Shown in pieces: positions 31,205-40,111 of a stretch of 64,000 nt of DNA (the stretch's first letter is position 1; every line of letters starts with the position of its first letter). The notes under the pieces are model-generated. The model saw only the letters and a list, made by a program, of their open reading frames with translations. It was not told the origin of the DNA and searched no databases. The DNA comes from Caulobacterales bacterium. Its GTDB lineage: Bacteria; Pseudomonadota; Alphaproteobacteria; Caulobacterales; Caulobacteraceae. Position numbers and translations under genes: made by a program. Location: NCBI GenBank assembly GCA_947474395.1, contig CANJID010000008.1, forward strand, positions 1-64,000, given 5' to 3'.

Positions 31205-31932
31205 GTGCGCGCCCTCTGGCCGAAGAGGGTCTGGCGCGCCTGTTCGGCCTCCTTGGAGGTGTCGTGGGCCATGACGCTCTTGACCTTGTCTGCCTGCGCC
31301 AGGGCGCGGACCACCGCCGGGCGGGCGGCGATGCGGTCGAGCCAGCCCTTCACATGGGGGAAGTCCTCGATCTGCACCCCCTGCTTCTTGTGCGAGGTCG
31401 ACCAGGGCCAGGCCAGCATGTCGGCGATGGAATAGTCGCCGGCCAGGAAGTCGCGGCCCTGCAGGCGCTTGTTCATCACCCCGAACAGGCGGTGGGTCTC
31501 GTTGGTGTAGCGGTTGGCGCCGTAGACGCTCATGCGGGCGTCCGGGACCAGCACCGGGGCGTAGAAGCGGAAGTGCTGCGACTGGCCGACCATGGGGCCG
31601 AGCCCGCCCACCTGCCAGAAGCTCCACTCCTCGACCTCGACGCGGCCGCGCTCGCCCGTCCCGTGAAACTTGCCGGTCTTGCGGGCGAGGTATTGCAGGA
31701 TCGCCCCGGACTCGAACACCGAGATCGGCTTTCCGTCCGGCCCGTCGGGGTCGATGATCGCCGGCATGCGGTTGTTGGGGCTGATGGCCAGGAACTCGGG
31801 CTTGAACTGGTCGCCTGCGCCGATGTTCACCGGCTTTATCACGTAGGGGAGGCCCATCTCCTCCAGCGCGATGGTCAGCTTGTGGCCGTTGGGCGTGGGC
31901 CAGTAGTAGGCCTCGATCGGCTGCTGCGGCAT
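31201..31932 (-). CDS. Glutathione S-transferase, Nu class (YfcG/YghU-like)
   Basis: Cytoplasmic protein of 243 aa. The thioredoxin-fold domain opens with Y-Y-W-P-T-P-N-G-H-K-L-T-I and includes P-N-N-R-M-P-A-I-I-D and V-F-E-S-G-A-I-L-Q-Y-L-A; the helical domain has D-Y-S-I-A-D-M-L-A-W-P-W. The T-P-N-G-x-K motif is typical of the YfcG/YghU disulfide-bond oxidoreductase group, so reductase activity on disulfides is likely. It is followed by the GNAT gene with a 4-base overlap. Confidence 0.87.
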   Translation of the reverse strand: MPQQPIEAYYWPTPNGHKLTIALEEMGLPYVIKPVNIGAGDQFKPEFLAISPNNRMPAIIDPDGPDGKPISVFESGAILQYLARKTGKFHGTGERGRVEVEEWSFWQVGGLGPMVGQSQHFRFYAPVLVPDARMSVYGANRYTNETHRLFGVMNKRLQGRDFLAGDYSIADMLAWPWSTSHKKQGVQIEDFPHVKGWLDRIAARPAVVRALAQADKVKSVMAHDTSKEAEQARQTLFGQRART

Positions 31933-32104
31933 GGGCGACGCTCCTTGAACCGTGGGGGACGAAGACGGCTGGACCCCCCGCGCAACCGCTAGCCCACCTG
32001 CGCTTTTTTATGAAGCGCCCGTTCAGACCCCGTTCAAGCGGGCGGCTTCATCTTCCCTTAACGCTGGCGCACTCCCGCGCCCCACAACCTCAAGGAGACG
32101 TCTC

Positions 32105-32620
32105 ATGAAGCGTCTGTTGATCGCCGTGACGGCTCTGTCCCTGATCGGGGGCTCCGCGGCCTTCGCCGCGGACCGCGACCGGGACGGCATCCCGAACCGC
32201 TACGACAACCGTAACGACAACCGCGCCGACCGCGACCGGGACGGCATTCCCAATCGCTACGACAACCGCAACAATAACCGCAACGACAACCGTGCGGGCC
32301 GCGGCGACCGCGACCGCGACGGCATCGCGAACCGCTATGACAACCGCGACAACCGGTTCTCCTACGGCGGGCGCTCATACAACCGCTTCCGCGGCTCGGC
32401 CTACTCCAATCCGCGCGGCTACACCTATCGTAGCTGGGCGCGCGGCCAGGCCCTGCCCCGGGCCTATTTCGCCAGCCCCTACTACGTCGACAACTACAGC
32501 TACTACGGCCTGCGCGCCCCGCCCCGCGGCTACCGCTACGTCCGCGTCGGCAACGACGTGGTCTTGGCGGCTATCGCCGGCGGCCTGATCGCCGAGGTGA
32601 TCGGCAACCTGTTCTACTGA
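32105..32620 (+). CDS. RcnB-like secreted protein 1, with DRDRDGIPNRYDNR repeats
   Basis: Protein of 171 aa with a signal peptide (cleavage near A-F-A-A, residue 22). Three repeats of D-R-D-R-D-G-I-P/A-N-R-Y-D-N-R follow at 23-36, 42-55 and 68-81; the D-x-D-x-D-G spacing resembles calcium-binding thrombospondin type 3 repeats. The C-terminus has the RcnB hallmark P-P-R-G-Y-R-Y-V-R-V-G-N-D-V-V-L and ends in a hydrophobic stretch. RcnB in E. coli is a periplasmic protein that helps nickel/cobalt homeostasis. Metal binding here is inferred. ATG 32105 follows AAGGAGA. Confidence 0.8.
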   Translation: MKRLLIAVTALSLIGGSAAFAADRDRDGIPNRYDNRNDNRADRDRDGIPNRYDNRNNNRNDNRAGRGDRDRDGIANRYDNRDNRFSYGGRSYNRFRGSAYSNPRGYTYRSWARGQALPRAYFASPYYVDNYSYYGLRAPPRGYRYVRVGNDVVLAAIAGGLIAEVIGNLFY

Positions 32621-32626
32621 GTAACC

Positions 32627-32657
32627 GGGGGCCGCGCCCGATCCCGGCGCGGCCCCC
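32627..32657 (+). terminator. 12-bp GC hairpin after first RcnB-like gene
   Basis: GGGGGCCGCGCC, loop of 7, GGCGCGGCCCCC, starting 6 bp after the stop. No T-run follows, so termination efficiency is uncertain; it would at least protect the 3' end of the transcript. Confidence 0.6.
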
Positions 32658-32715
32658 CGATAACCGCTGATTTCGCATCATCGCGCCCCGGCCATTCGGG
32701 GCATTGGAGAAAGCC

Positions 32716-33621
32716 ATGAAGAGGCTGTTGGCCACGGTCGCCTTGACCGCACTACTGGTCCCCCTGGCGGCGTCCGCCCAGGAACGTGGAAACCGTGGAG
32801 ACCGGGGCGGCCAAGGCGGCCGAGGCGGTGGAAACTACCAGGGCGCTCCCCAGGCGGCGGCGCCGGTTCCGGCCTCCCCGCAAGCGGCGCCCCCACCGGT
32901 GCAGGCGGCGCCCCAGGTCGGTCCCCAAGGCGGCTTCGGCCGCGGCGGAAACCGCGGCAGCCCGCCCTCCATCGGCAGCGGACGGCTGGGTCGGTCCCAG
33001 GACACCATCCGTCAGCAGCAGGCGCAGCAGCAGGGCCAGGGGCAGGCGCAGTTCCAGGCTCAGGCCCAGCAGCGGGCCCAGCAACAAGCGCAGCAACAGG
33101 CCCAGCAACAGGCCCAGGCGCAGCAACGCGCCCAGCAGCAGGGTCAGCAGAACCGCGGCGGCGGCCAGCGCAGCGACCGCAACGGCGGGAACACCTGGAA
33201 CGGCCAGGCCATCGGCCGAGGCGACAACCGCTTCCAGGGCAACGATCGGCGGGATGACAACCGCTATCGCGGCGCCGACAACCGCAACGACAACCGCTAC
33301 GGCAATAACAGCCGCAGCCAGTGGAACCGCGGCTGGGCCGACCAACGCCGGCTGTCCTCGAGCAATCGCGGGACCTACCTGCGCTACCGCGCCTCGCCGT
33401 TCCGCTGGCCCTCGGGCTATGGCGCCCAGCGCTGGTCGCTCGGCCAGTACCTGCCCTCGATCTTCTTCAGCTCGACCTATTCGATCTTCAACTACTACGA
33501 CATCGGCCTGCCCTACCCGCCTCCGGGAACGGACTGGATCCGCAACGGCAACGACGCCCTGCTGGTCGACCGCTACTCGGGCGAGATCATCGATGTGGTC
33601 TACGACGTCTTCTACTGGTGA
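32716..33621 (+). CDS. RcnB-like secreted protein 2, Gln-rich
   Basis: Protein of 301 aa with a signal peptide (cleavage after A-S-A). The mature N-terminus is Gly/Arg- then Pro/Ala-rich; residues ~105-145 are dominated by Q-A-Q-Q-Q units; an Asn/Arg/Asp-rich stretch (N-R-Y-R-G-A-D-N-R-N-D-N-R-Y) follows. The conserved C-terminus, P-P-P-G-T-D-W-I-R-N-G-N-D-A-L-L-V-D and then I-I-D-V-V-Y-D-V-F-Y, matches the RcnB family. It is the largest of three adjacent paralogues. ATG 32716 has GGAGA upstream. Confidence 0.8.
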   Translation: MKRLLATVALTALLVPLAASAQERGNRGDRGGQGGRGGGNYQGAPQAAAPVPASPQAAPPPVQAAPQVGPQGGFGRGGNRGSPPSIGSGRLGRSQDTIRQQQAQQQGQGQAQFQAQAQQRAQQQAQQQAQQQAQAQQRAQQQGQQNRGGGQRSDRNGGNTWNGQAIGRGDNRFQGNDRRDDNRYRGADNRNDNRYGNNSRSQWNRGWADQRRLSSSNRGTYLRYRASPFRWPSGYGAQRWSLGQYLPSIFFSSTYSIFNYYDIGLPYPPPGTDWIRNGNDALLVDRYSGEIIDVVYDVFYW

Positions 33622-33660
33622 GGCCGAAAGGTCGCTCTCCAGGAACATGAGCATGAGAAA

Positions 33661-33706
33661 CGCCGCCTGGATCGTCCGTTCAGGACCGATTCAGGCGGCG
33701 GCTTTT
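33661..33706 (+). terminator. Intrinsic terminator after second RcnB-like gene
   Basis: Arms CGCCGCCTG and CAGGCGGCG, extended by ATC/GAT, with the loop between and TTTT two bases beyond the stem. A standard Rho-independent layout, 40 bp downstream of the stop. Confidence 0.75.
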
Positions 33707-33735
33707 AAGCTCGGTGTGCGTTTAAGGTCCCGCGT

Positions 33736-34272
33736 ATGAAACAGCTTTTCGCCATCCTCTGCCTCTCGGCCGCCCTCGCCGCGCCCCTGGCTGCGACGGC
33801 CGGCGCGCGGGAGAACGGGCGCGGTCGCGGCGCCTGGGCCAGCGCCGCGGGAGATGGTCGCGGGAACGGCTGGGGCCGGGGCGGCGGCGGCGGCGTCTAC
33901 CGCGCCATGCCCGCCGGCGGGCGCAACGATCGCGTGGAGCGGGATCGCGGGGGCCGGGTAAACCCGGGCCGGGGCAATGGCCGCGTCGAGCGTGACCCGC
34001 CGAGGGAGTATCAGGATCGCTCAGACCGGCAGTACCGCAATGTCCGCCCTGACGACGGCGGCCGGTTCGGCCGGGGCGACTATCTGCCCGACACCTATCG
34101 CGGCGAGCGCGTGCCCGATCCCGGCAGCTTCCACCTGCGCACGGCGCCGCCAGGCTATTCCTGGATGCGGGTCGGCGATTCCCTGGTGCTGATGCAGCAG
34201 TCCACCGGACGGATCCTGGAATCGGTCCCGGGCGGCGACGCGCCTCCGCCGCGTGGGCGGGGGCGGCGCTAG
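33736..34272 (+). CDS. RcnB-like secreted protein 3
   Basis: Protein of 178 aa with a signal peptide (cleavage near A-T-A-G-A). The middle is rich in Gly, Arg and Asp, with R-V-E-R-D repeated twice. The C-terminal RcnB block is A-P-P-G-Y-S-W-M-R-V-G-D-S-L-V-L-M and a following G-R-I-L-E-S-V. It lies 30 bp after the terminator of the second paralogue, so it probably has its own promoter. Its 3' end nearly touches the convergent Flp pilin gene. Confidence 0.78.
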   Translation: MKQLFAILCLSAALAAPLAATAGARENGRGRGAWASAAGDGRGNGWGRGGGGGVYRAMPAGGRNDRVERDRGGRVNPGRGNGRVERDPPREYQDRSDRQYRNVRPDDGGRFGRGDYLPDTYRGERVPDPGSFHLRTAPPGYSWMRVGDSLVLMQQSTGRILESVPGGDAPPPRGRGRR

Positions 34273-34276
34273 CGCA

Positions 34277-34441
34277 TTACTTCACCGCGTTGGCGATGTT
34301 GTTGAACTTGGTGCGCAGGTTCGTGCCGAGGGTGGTGACGGCGGTGATGATGACGACAGCGATCAGGGCCGCGATCAGACCGTATTCGATGGCCGTCGCT
34401 CCCCTTTGATCTTCGGCAAACCGTCGTAGAAACAGCATCAT
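34277..34441 (-). CDS. Flp/Fap-type pilin
   Basis: Small pilin of 54 aa: a short basic leader (M-M-L-F-L-R-R-F-A-E-D-Q-R-G), then A-T-A-I-E-Y-G-L-I-A-A-L-I-A and a hydrophobic helix, ending T-K-F-N-N-I-A-N-A-V-K. The G/A-T-A-I-E-Y-G signature with Glu at +5 after the prepilin cleavage site defines type IVb Flp pilins of tad systems. GGGGAG lies seven bases before ATG 34441. No cpa/tad assembly genes are in the window, so this is an orphan copy that would rely on a tad locus elsewhere. Confidence 0.88.
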   Translation of the reverse strand: MMLFLRRFAEDQRGATAIEYGLIAALIAVVIITAVTTLGTNLRTKFNNIANAVK

Positions 34442-34587
34442 CGCATCGCTCCCCACAAGCGCGTGGTGAACAGTGATGGGGCTAGATTGGCTAACCGCTC
34501 GTAAATACGACCCGGTAAACCTGAAAAGCCACTCACCGCGACAGTGGTAGACCGCCCGCCCTCAAGTCTATCTGTCGGAAACCCAAC

Positions 34588-36060
34588 TTAGAGGCCGAGC
34601 TTGACCTTCAGGATTTCGTTGACTGCGGCTGGGTTGGCCTTGCCGCCGGTCTCCCTCATCACCTGGCCGACGAACCAGCCGATGGCCTGGGGCCTGGTCT
34701 TAGCGGCCTCGGCCTTGTCGGGGTTGGCGGCGATGATGGAGTCGACCACACGCTCGATGGCGCCCGTGTCGGTCACCTGCCGCAGGCCGCGCGCCTCGAC
34801 GATCTGGGCCGGCGTCCCCTCCTTGGCGACCATGCCCTCGAACAGCTCCTTGGCGGTGCGGGAAGACACCGTGCCGTCCTCAATCAGGGCCAGGTAGGCC
34901 GAGAGCGCCTTCGTATCGATGTGCAGGACACCGTCGGCGGTAACCTCTTCGTTGTGGGCGTTGGCGAAGGTCAGGAGCGACTGGGTCACGGTGTTGGCGA
35001 CCAGCTTGGGATCGTGCTTTTTGGCCAGGGTTTCATAGAGGCTCGCACGCTCGGCGTCGGTGACCAGCACGCCCGCGTCATAGGCCGACAGGCCGTATTG
35101 GCTTTGCAGCCGCTCGGCCATCTCGTCCGGCAGTTCGGGCAGGCTGTCCTGGATGCGCTTGACCCAGTCGGGGTCCAGCTCCAGCGGCAACAGGTCGGGA
35201 TCGGGGAAGTAGCGGTAGTCGTGCGCCTCTTCCTTCGAGCGCATGGAACGGGTCTCGCCCTTCACCGCGTCGAACAGGCGGGTCTCCTGGTCGATCTTGC
35301 CCCCGTCCTCGAGGATTTCCACCTGCCGGCGCGCCTCGTAGACGATGGACTGCTGGATGAAGCGCATCGAGTTCACGTTCTTGATCTCGCAGCGGGTGCC
35401 GAGTTCGCCGCCGGGCTTGCGCACCGAGACATTCACGTCGGCGCGCAGATTGCCCTTCTCCATGTCCCCGTCGCAGGTGCCGAGCCAGCGCACCAGGGCG
35501 CGCAGCCGCTTGACGTAGGCGCCGGCCTCTTCGGGAGAGCGCATGTCGGGCTTCGACACGATCTCCATCAGGGCGACCCCGGCCCGATTCAAATCCACGT
35601 AGGTCCAGTTCGGGTCCATGTCGTGGATGGACTTGCCCGCGTCCTGCTCCAGGTGGAGCCGCTCGATGCCCACGGTGAAGGTCGAGCCGTCGTCGCGCTC
35701 GACGGTCAGCACGCCCTCGCCGACCACCGGGTCCTTGAACTGGCTGATCTGATAGCCGGCCGGCAGGTCGGGGTAGAAGTAGTTCTTCCGGTCGAAGCGG
35801 CTCTTCAGGTTGATCTGCGCCTTCAGGCCCAGGCCCGTGCGCACCGCCTGCTCGACGCAGTAGCGGTTGATCACCGGCAGCATCCCCGGCATGGCGGCGT
35901 CCACGAGGCTGACCTGCTCGTTGGGCCCGGCGCCGAAGGAGGTCGCCGCCCCCGAGAACAGCTTGGCGTTGGAGGCGACCTGGGCGTGGACCTCCAGCCC
36001 GATCACGACCTCCCAGTCCCCGGTGCGTCCGGAAATCCGATAGGGTTCTCGCTCGGCCAC
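34588..36060 (-). CDS. gatB: Asp-tRNA(Asn)/Glu-tRNA(Gln) amidotransferase subunit B
   Basis: Subunit of the GatCAB complex that amidates misacylated Glu-tRNA(Gln) and/or Asp-tRNA(Asn), 490 aa. The cradle domain begins [13 protein letters not shown], and includes the conserved [10 protein letters not shown] and [11 protein letters not shown]. The C-terminal YqeY-like tRNA-binding tail ends [12 protein letters not shown]. It is separated from gatCA by two plus-strand genes, about 1.3 kb. Confidence 0.97.
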   Translation of the reverse strand: MAEREPYRISGRTGDWEVVIGLEVHAQVASNAKLFSGAATSFGAGPNEQVSLVDAAMPGMLPVINRYCVEQAVRTGLGLKAQINLKSRFDRKNYFYPDLPAGYQISQFKDPVVGEGVLTVERDDGSTFTVGIERLHLEQDAGKSIHDMDPNWTYVDLNRAGVALMEIVSKPDMRSPEEAGAYVKRLRALVRWLGTCDGDMEKGNLRADVNVSVRKPGGELGTRCEIKNVNSMRFIQQSIVYEARRQVEILEDGGKIDQETRLFDAVKGETRSMRSKEEAHDYRYFPDPDLLPLELDPDWVKRIQDSLPELPDEMAERLQSQYGLSAYDAGVLVTDAERASLYETLAKKHDPKLVANTVTQSLLTFANAHNEEVTADGVLHIDTKALSAYLALIEDGTVSSRTAKELFEGMVAKEGTPAQIVEARGLRQVTDTGAIERVVDSIIAANPDKAEAAKTRPQAIGWFVGQVMRETGGKANPAAVNEILKVKLGL

Positions 36061-36222
36061 GCATCCCTCCTGGTCCGCCCGCGCGGAACTGGCGCGGGCC
36101 CACCCCGGTATTTAGCGGTGCGTGCGCCCATGTCCATGCCGCGGGCCCATCCGCCCGAATACGGCCACGTTTGTCGCCGCCCATCACCGGGCGTAGACTC
36201 GACGCGCAACGGAGGCCCCCAG

Positions 36223-36849
36223 ATGCAGTCTCCCACCCGCCGCCGCCTCGTCATGGCCGCCGGCGCCGCCATCCTCTCCTCCCCCGCACGAGCGGCCGCG
36301 CCGCTCGTGGCCACGCCGGAGATGACGGAGGGCCCCTTCTATCCGGACCACCTGCCTTCAGACCTCGATTCGGACCTGGTGAAGGTCGCGGGGCGCAACG
36401 GCCAGGCGTCGGGCGAAATCCTGGCGCTGTCGGGGCGCGTGCTGGGCCTCGACGGCAATCCGATCCGCGGCGCCGTGGTGGAGATCTGGCAGGTGGACGC
36501 CCACGGCCACTACCTGCACTCGGGGGACTACGCGGAGGGCGAGCGCGACGCCAACTTCCAGGGCTACGGCCGGGCCCAGGTGGACGCCCAGGGCCTCTAC
36601 CGCTTCCGCACCCTGAAGCCCGTGGCTTATGACTTCCGCGCGCCGCACATCCACGTCCGGGTGCTGAGGCCCGGCGGGCGGTCCCTGACCACCCAGATGA
36701 TGATCGCCGGAGACCCTCAGAACGCCCGCGACTCGATCTATCGTCGCGTGCGCCCGGACCTGCAGAGGCTGGTGGCGGTCGAACTGCGTCCCAACCTGGT
36801 TGGTCCGGACGCCGGTTCCACGGCCCGGTTCGACCTCGTCCTGGCTTGA
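36223..36849 (+). CDS. Exported intradiol ring-cleavage dioxygenase
   Basis: Protein of 208 aa related to the beta subunit of protocatechuate 3,4-dioxygenase. After a Tat-like leader (P-T-R-R-R-L-V-M-A-A-G-A-A, cleavage near A-R-A-A-A) come M-T-E-G-P-F-Y-P, V-E-I-W-Q-V-D-A-H-G-H-Y (one Tyr ligand) and Y-R-F-R-T-L-K-P-V-A-Y...R-A-P-H-I-H-V-R-V with the second Tyr and the two His ligands of Fe(III). A leader of this kind is unusual for cytoplasmic Pca enzymes but known for a periplasmic intradiol group of unknown substrate. GGAGG lies nine bases before ATG 36223. Confidence 0.83.
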   Translation: MQSPTRRRLVMAAGAAILSSPARAAAPLVATPEMTEGPFYPDHLPSDLDSDLVKVAGRNGQASGEILALSGRVLGLDGNPIRGAVVEIWQVDAHGHYLHSGDYAEGERDANFQGYGRAQVDAQGLYRFRTLKPVAYDFRAPHIHVRVLRPGGRSLTTQMMIAGDPQNARDSIYRRVRPDLQRLVAVELRPNLVGPDAGSTARFDLVLA

Positions 36850-36913
36850 AGCGCGGCCGGCAACGCAATCAAATGCGGTGCGTTTGGCCTAGCGGAGCGG
36901 CTGGGAGATTTGC

Positions 36914-37324
36914 GTGAGGTCGGTTTCGTTGGCGAAATTGGGTCTGGGCATAGCGGCCGTGGCGGCGGCGGCGGCATTGAGCGCCTGCGCGGACGTGCCC
37001 CTGATCGGCGCCAATCACGGCGAGGCCCTGCCGGGCGACACCACAGCGACGGGAACGGCCGCCGCGGACGCCAGCGCCCAGGCCGGCGCCCGCGCGGGCC
37101 GCGCGGCCATGGCGAAATACTCCTCGAGCTCGACCATGGCCGTGCTGCTCGACACCCCCGCCTGCCGGGCGGTGCTGGAGAAGCACATCCCCAGCGTGGT
37201 CAACAGCAATCAGATCAGCATGGCCCGGGGCATCAGCCTGAAACAGGTGGCGGGCTTCGGCAGTTCGGGCATCACGCCCCAGCAACTGGCCGCGATCGAC
37301 CGCGACCTGGCCCGGATCCGCTAG
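36914..37324 (+). CDS. Putative lipoprotein of unknown function
   Basis: Protein of 136 aa starting at GTG. The leader ends in lipobox A-L-S-A-C (Cys25). A low-complexity Ala/Gly/Thr segment follows (~40-65), then a helical domain with C-R-A-V-L-E-K-H-I-P-S-V-V and S-G-I-T-P-Q-Q-L-A-A-I-D-R-D-L. I do not recognise a characterised family; the C-terminal block resembles conserved regions of uncharacterised Caulobacterales proteins. It ends 4 bp from the convergent gatA stop. Confidence 0.65.
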   Translation: MRSVSLAKLGLGIAAVAAAAALSACADVPLIGANHGEALPGDTTATGTAAADASAQAGARAGRAAMAKYSSSSTMAVLLDTPACRAVLEKHIPSVVNSNQISMARGISLKQVAGFGSSGITPQQLAAIDRDLARIR

Positions 37325-37328
37325 GTCC

Positions 37329-38804
37329 CTACCACCACTTCTCAGGCTTGGAGCGGAAGCCGGCGGCGTCTTCCATGGCGCCGGCGAGGCTGAACAGCGT
37401 GCCTTCGTCGAGGGGGCGGCCGATCAGTTGCAGGCCGAGCGGCAGGCCGGTTGAGTCCAGGCCCGCCGGCAGGCTAAGGCCGGGCAGGCCCGCCAGGTTG
37501 GTCGTCACCGTGAAGACGTCGTTCAGGTACATGGCGATGGGGTCCGCCACCCGCTCGCCCAGGCCGAAGGCCGCCGAGGGCGCCGTGGGCGTCAGGAGCG
37601 CGTCCACCTCGGTAAAGGCCGCCTCGAAGTCGTCGGCGATCCGGCGGCGCACCTTGAGGGCCTTGAGGTAGTAGGCGTCGTAGTAGCCCGCCGACAGCAC
37701 ATAGGTGCCGATCAGGATGCGCCGCTGCACCTCCGCGCCGAAGCCGGCGGCGCGGCTGTTCTCGTAGGTCTCGGTGAGGGTGCCGCCCTCCTGGCGCAGG
37801 CCGAAGCGCATGCCGTCGTAGCGCGCCAGGTTCGACGAGGCCTCCGCCGGGGCGATGATGTAGTAGGCCGGCAGGGCGTATTTGGTGTGGGGCAGCGACA
37901 CCTCGCGAATCTCGCAGCCCGCAGCCTTCAGCCAGGCGATCCCCTGGTCCCAGAGCGCGGCGATCTCCGCCGGCATGGAGTCGAGGCGGTATTCCTTCGG
38001 CACGCCGATGCGCAAGCCCTTCACCGACTTGCCCACGAAGGACGCGAAGTCCGGCACCTCGATGTTGAGGCTGGTGGAGTCCTTCTGGTCGTGGCCGGCC
38101 ATGGCCCGCAGGAGGATCGCCGCGTCCTCCACGGTCTTGGCGATCGGCCCGGCCTGATCCAGGGACGAGGCGAAGGCGACGATGCCGTAGCGCGAGCAGC
38201 GCCCGTAGGTCGGCTTGATCCCGACCGTGCCCGTGAACGCCGCGGGCTGGCGGATGGAGCCGCCGGTGTCGGTCGCAGTCGCGGCCAGGCACAGGTCCGC
38301 AGCCACCGCCGCCGCCGAGCCGCCGGAGGAGCCGCCGGGGGTCAGGGGCTGGTTGGAGCCGCGGGACTTCCACGGATTGACCACGGGTCCGAACGCCGAG
38401 CTCTCGTTGGAGGAGCCCATGGCGAATTCGTCGAGGTTCAGCTTGCCCAGCATCACCGCGCCCTCGCGCCACAGATTGGCGGTGACGGTGGATTCGTAGG
38501 GCGGGATGAAGTTGCCGAGGATCTTGGAGCAGGCGGTCGAGCGCACGCCCTCGGTGCAGAACAGGTCCTTGATGCCGATGGGCGCGCCTTCCAGCGGGCG
38601 GGCCTCGCCGGCGGCGATTCTGGCGTCGGCGGCGCGGGCGCCTTCCAGCGCCTTTTCGGGCGTGGTCAGGACATAGGCGTTGAGCTGCGGGTTCGCGGCC
38701 TCGATCGCGGCGATGTGGGCGCGGGTGATCTCCTCGGAGGAGAACTGCTTGGAGGCCAGCCCCTCGAGGGCTCCCTTCAGCGTCAGGGCGGTCAGCGCGC
38801 TCAC
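37329..38804 (-). CDS. gatA: Asp-tRNA(Asn)/Glu-tRNA(Gln) amidotransferase subunit A
   Basis: Amidase subunit that releases ammonia from glutamine for GatB, 491 aa. Amidase-signature residues: the catalytic Lys in P-I-G-I-K-D-L-F, the cis-Ser in [10 protein letters not shown] and the nucleophile Ser in T-D-T-G-G-S-I-R. The start is a GTG overlapping the gatC stop as GTGA at 38801-38804. Operon gatC-gatA. Confidence 0.97.
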   Translation of the reverse strand: MSALTALTLKGALEGLASKQFSSEEITRAHIAAIEAANPQLNAYVLTTPEKALEGARAADARIAAGEARPLEGAPIGIKDLFCTEGVRSTACSKILGNFIPPYESTVTANLWREGAVMLGKLNLDEFAMGSSNESSAFGPVVNPWKSRGSNQPLTPGGSSGGSAAAVAADLCLAATATDTGGSIRQPAAFTGTVGIKPTYGRCSRYGIVAFASSLDQAGPIAKTVEDAAILLRAMAGHDQKDSTSLNIEVPDFASFVGKSVKGLRIGVPKEYRLDSMPAEIAALWDQGIAWLKAAGCEIREVSLPHTKYALPAYYIIAPAEASSNLARYDGMRFGLRQEGGTLTETYENSRAAGFGAEVQRRILIGTYVLSAGYYDAYYLKALKVRRRIADDFEAAFTEVDALLTPTAPSAAFGLGERVADPIAMYLNDVFTVTTNLAGLPGLSLPAGLDSTGLPLGLQLIGRPLDEGTLFSLAGAMEDAAGFRSKPEKWW

Positions 38805-39088
38805 TCGACCACCTTCGGGACCACGAAGAAGCCGTCGGCGGACTTGGGCGCATTGGCCAGCACCTTGTCGCGCTGGGCCCCGTCGGTGATCACGTCCTCG
38901 CGCATGGGCAGCTTGACCGCCACCGCCGAGGTCATGGGCTCCACCCCGTCGGTGTCCACCTCGCCGAGCTGCTCGATCCAGGCGATGATCGCGTTGAGCT
39001 CCTTGGCCAGGGGCTCCAGCCGCGCCTCGGGCACGGCCAGGCGCGCCAGTCTGGCGACCTTCTTCACGGTGGCGGCGTCGACGGCCAT
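38801..39088 (-). CDS. gatC: Asp-tRNA(Asn)/Glu-tRNA(Gln) amidotransferase subunit C
   Basis: Small scaffold subunit (95 aa) that wraps around GatA and stabilises the complex. It has the usual [12 protein letters not shown] and an extended C-terminal strand [11 protein letters not shown]. Coupled to gatA by a 4-base overlap. AGGAGG lies just upstream of ATG 39088. Confidence 0.96.
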   Translation of the reverse strand: MAVDAATVKKVARLARLAVPEARLEPLAKELNAIIAWIEQLGEVDTDGVEPMTSAVAVKLPMREDVITDGAQRDKVLANAPKSADGFFVVPKVVE

Positions 39089-39210
39089 GGGCCCTCCTAT
39101 CGTGCCGGTGGGTTAGCGGCGGGCGGCGGGGGAGGCAAGTCCCGCGCGCCGCCGGTAGCGGGCGGCGGTGCTTTCGCCTACCGTTCGCGGGCGTTGTGGA
39201 GACAGATTGG

Positions 39211-39795
39211 ATGAGCGTGCGAGGGATAGGGCGGTGGGCGCTCATGGCCGCGGCTCTGTTCACGGCCGGGCCGACTCTCGCCGCCCAGCCCCAGATCGCG
39301 CCCCTCCCTTCCGCTTGGATGGCGGCCGCCCGTACCGGCTGCAAGGTCTGGAACCCTCAGCCGGAGCGAGGCGAGACCGTCACCTGGACGGGGGCCTGCG
39401 TCGGCGGCTTCGCGTCGGGCCCCGGCGTCACCCAATGGATCGAGGACGGTGTTCCCGGCGAGCGGACCGAGGGCGCTCGGGTCGCCGGCCACCTGCAGGG
39501 CCGGGGCGTGCAGTTCTTCGAGAACGGCGACCGCTTCGACGGAGAATGGAAGGACGACCGGAAGTCCGGCCAGGGGACCTACAAGGCCGCCAACGGCCTG
39601 ACCTATGTCGGGGGCTTCAAGGACGACGTCTTCGACGGGATGGGGACCCTCGATGACGGAGCGGGCTACCGCTACGTCGGCGAGTGGAAGGCCGGCCGGC
39701 GCAACGGCGTGGGAACAGCGACCTTCAAGGACGGCTCCCGCTACGTCGGCCGATGGGTCGACGACAAGCCCGTCGACCCGGTGACCGGCGCCTAG
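39211..39795 (+). CDS. Exported MORN-repeat protein
   Basis: Protein of 194 aa. A signal peptide ([12 protein letters not shown], cleavage near L-A-A) precedes a domain with one Cys pair (G-C-K-V-W ... G-A-C-V-G-G-F) and then at least four MORN-like repeats: [36 protein letters not shown] and [12 protein letters not shown] repeats form an open beta-sheet that binds proteins or lipids. Start at ATG 39211 after GGAG; GTG 39196 is an alternative. Confidence 0.78.
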   Translation: MSVRGIGRWALMAAALFTAGPTLAAQPQIAPLPSAWMAAARTGCKVWNPQPERGETVTWTGACVGGFASGPGVTQWIEDGVPGERTEGARVAGHLQGRGVQFFENGDRFDGEWKDDRKSGQGTYKAANGLTYVGGFKDDVFDGMGTLDDGAGYRYVGEWKAGRRNGVGTATFKDGSRYVGRWVDDKPVDPVTGA

Positions 39796-39809
39796 CGAAA
39801 GACCGACCG

Positions 39810-40046
39810 CTAGGCGGTGATGAAGCTGTTCATCTTGCGCTGGACCTCGTTGAGGTCGACGCCCGCGGCCTGCTCGAGGGCCTTCACCAGGCAGATGCCC
39901 TCGCCGTCCCAGTAGAGCTCGTCCGGCTCGATGACGTAGCCGACCACGCGCACGCCCAGGAGGGTCGGGTGGGGCATGTCGATACGGCGGGCCTCCAACA
40001 GGGCCAGCCGGCCGACGCTCTCTTGGGTAGTGGGTTCGCGGTTCAT
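39810..40046 (-). CDS. Small conserved hypothetical protein
   Basis: Soluble protein of 78 aa (T-T-Q-E-S-V-G-R-L-A-L-L-E-A-R-R, V-V-G-Y-V-I-E-P-D-E-L-Y-W-D-G). No domain recognised. Codon use and an AAAGGGCG site before ATG 40046 support a real gene. It lies directly downstream of the hybrid histidine kinase's 5'-to-3' neighbour space without overlap and could be transcribed from the kinase promoter; no functional hint beyond that. Confidence 0.55.
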   Translation of the reverse strand: MNREPTTQESVGRLALLEARRIDMPHPTLLGVRVVGYVIEPDELYWDGEGICLVKALEQAAGVDLNEVQRKMNSFITA

Positions 40047-40111
40047 GGTGACGCCCTTTCTCTGGGACGCACCTTGCGGCTCCGTTCATGAACGGCGGTG
40101 GAACGCGGCCT

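Noticed and set aside
33040-33150. CAG-rich stretch in the second RcnB-like gene as a functional DNA repeat
   Set aside because: It keeps the reading frame and is explained by a Gln/Ala-rich protein segment; no regular unit length stands out.
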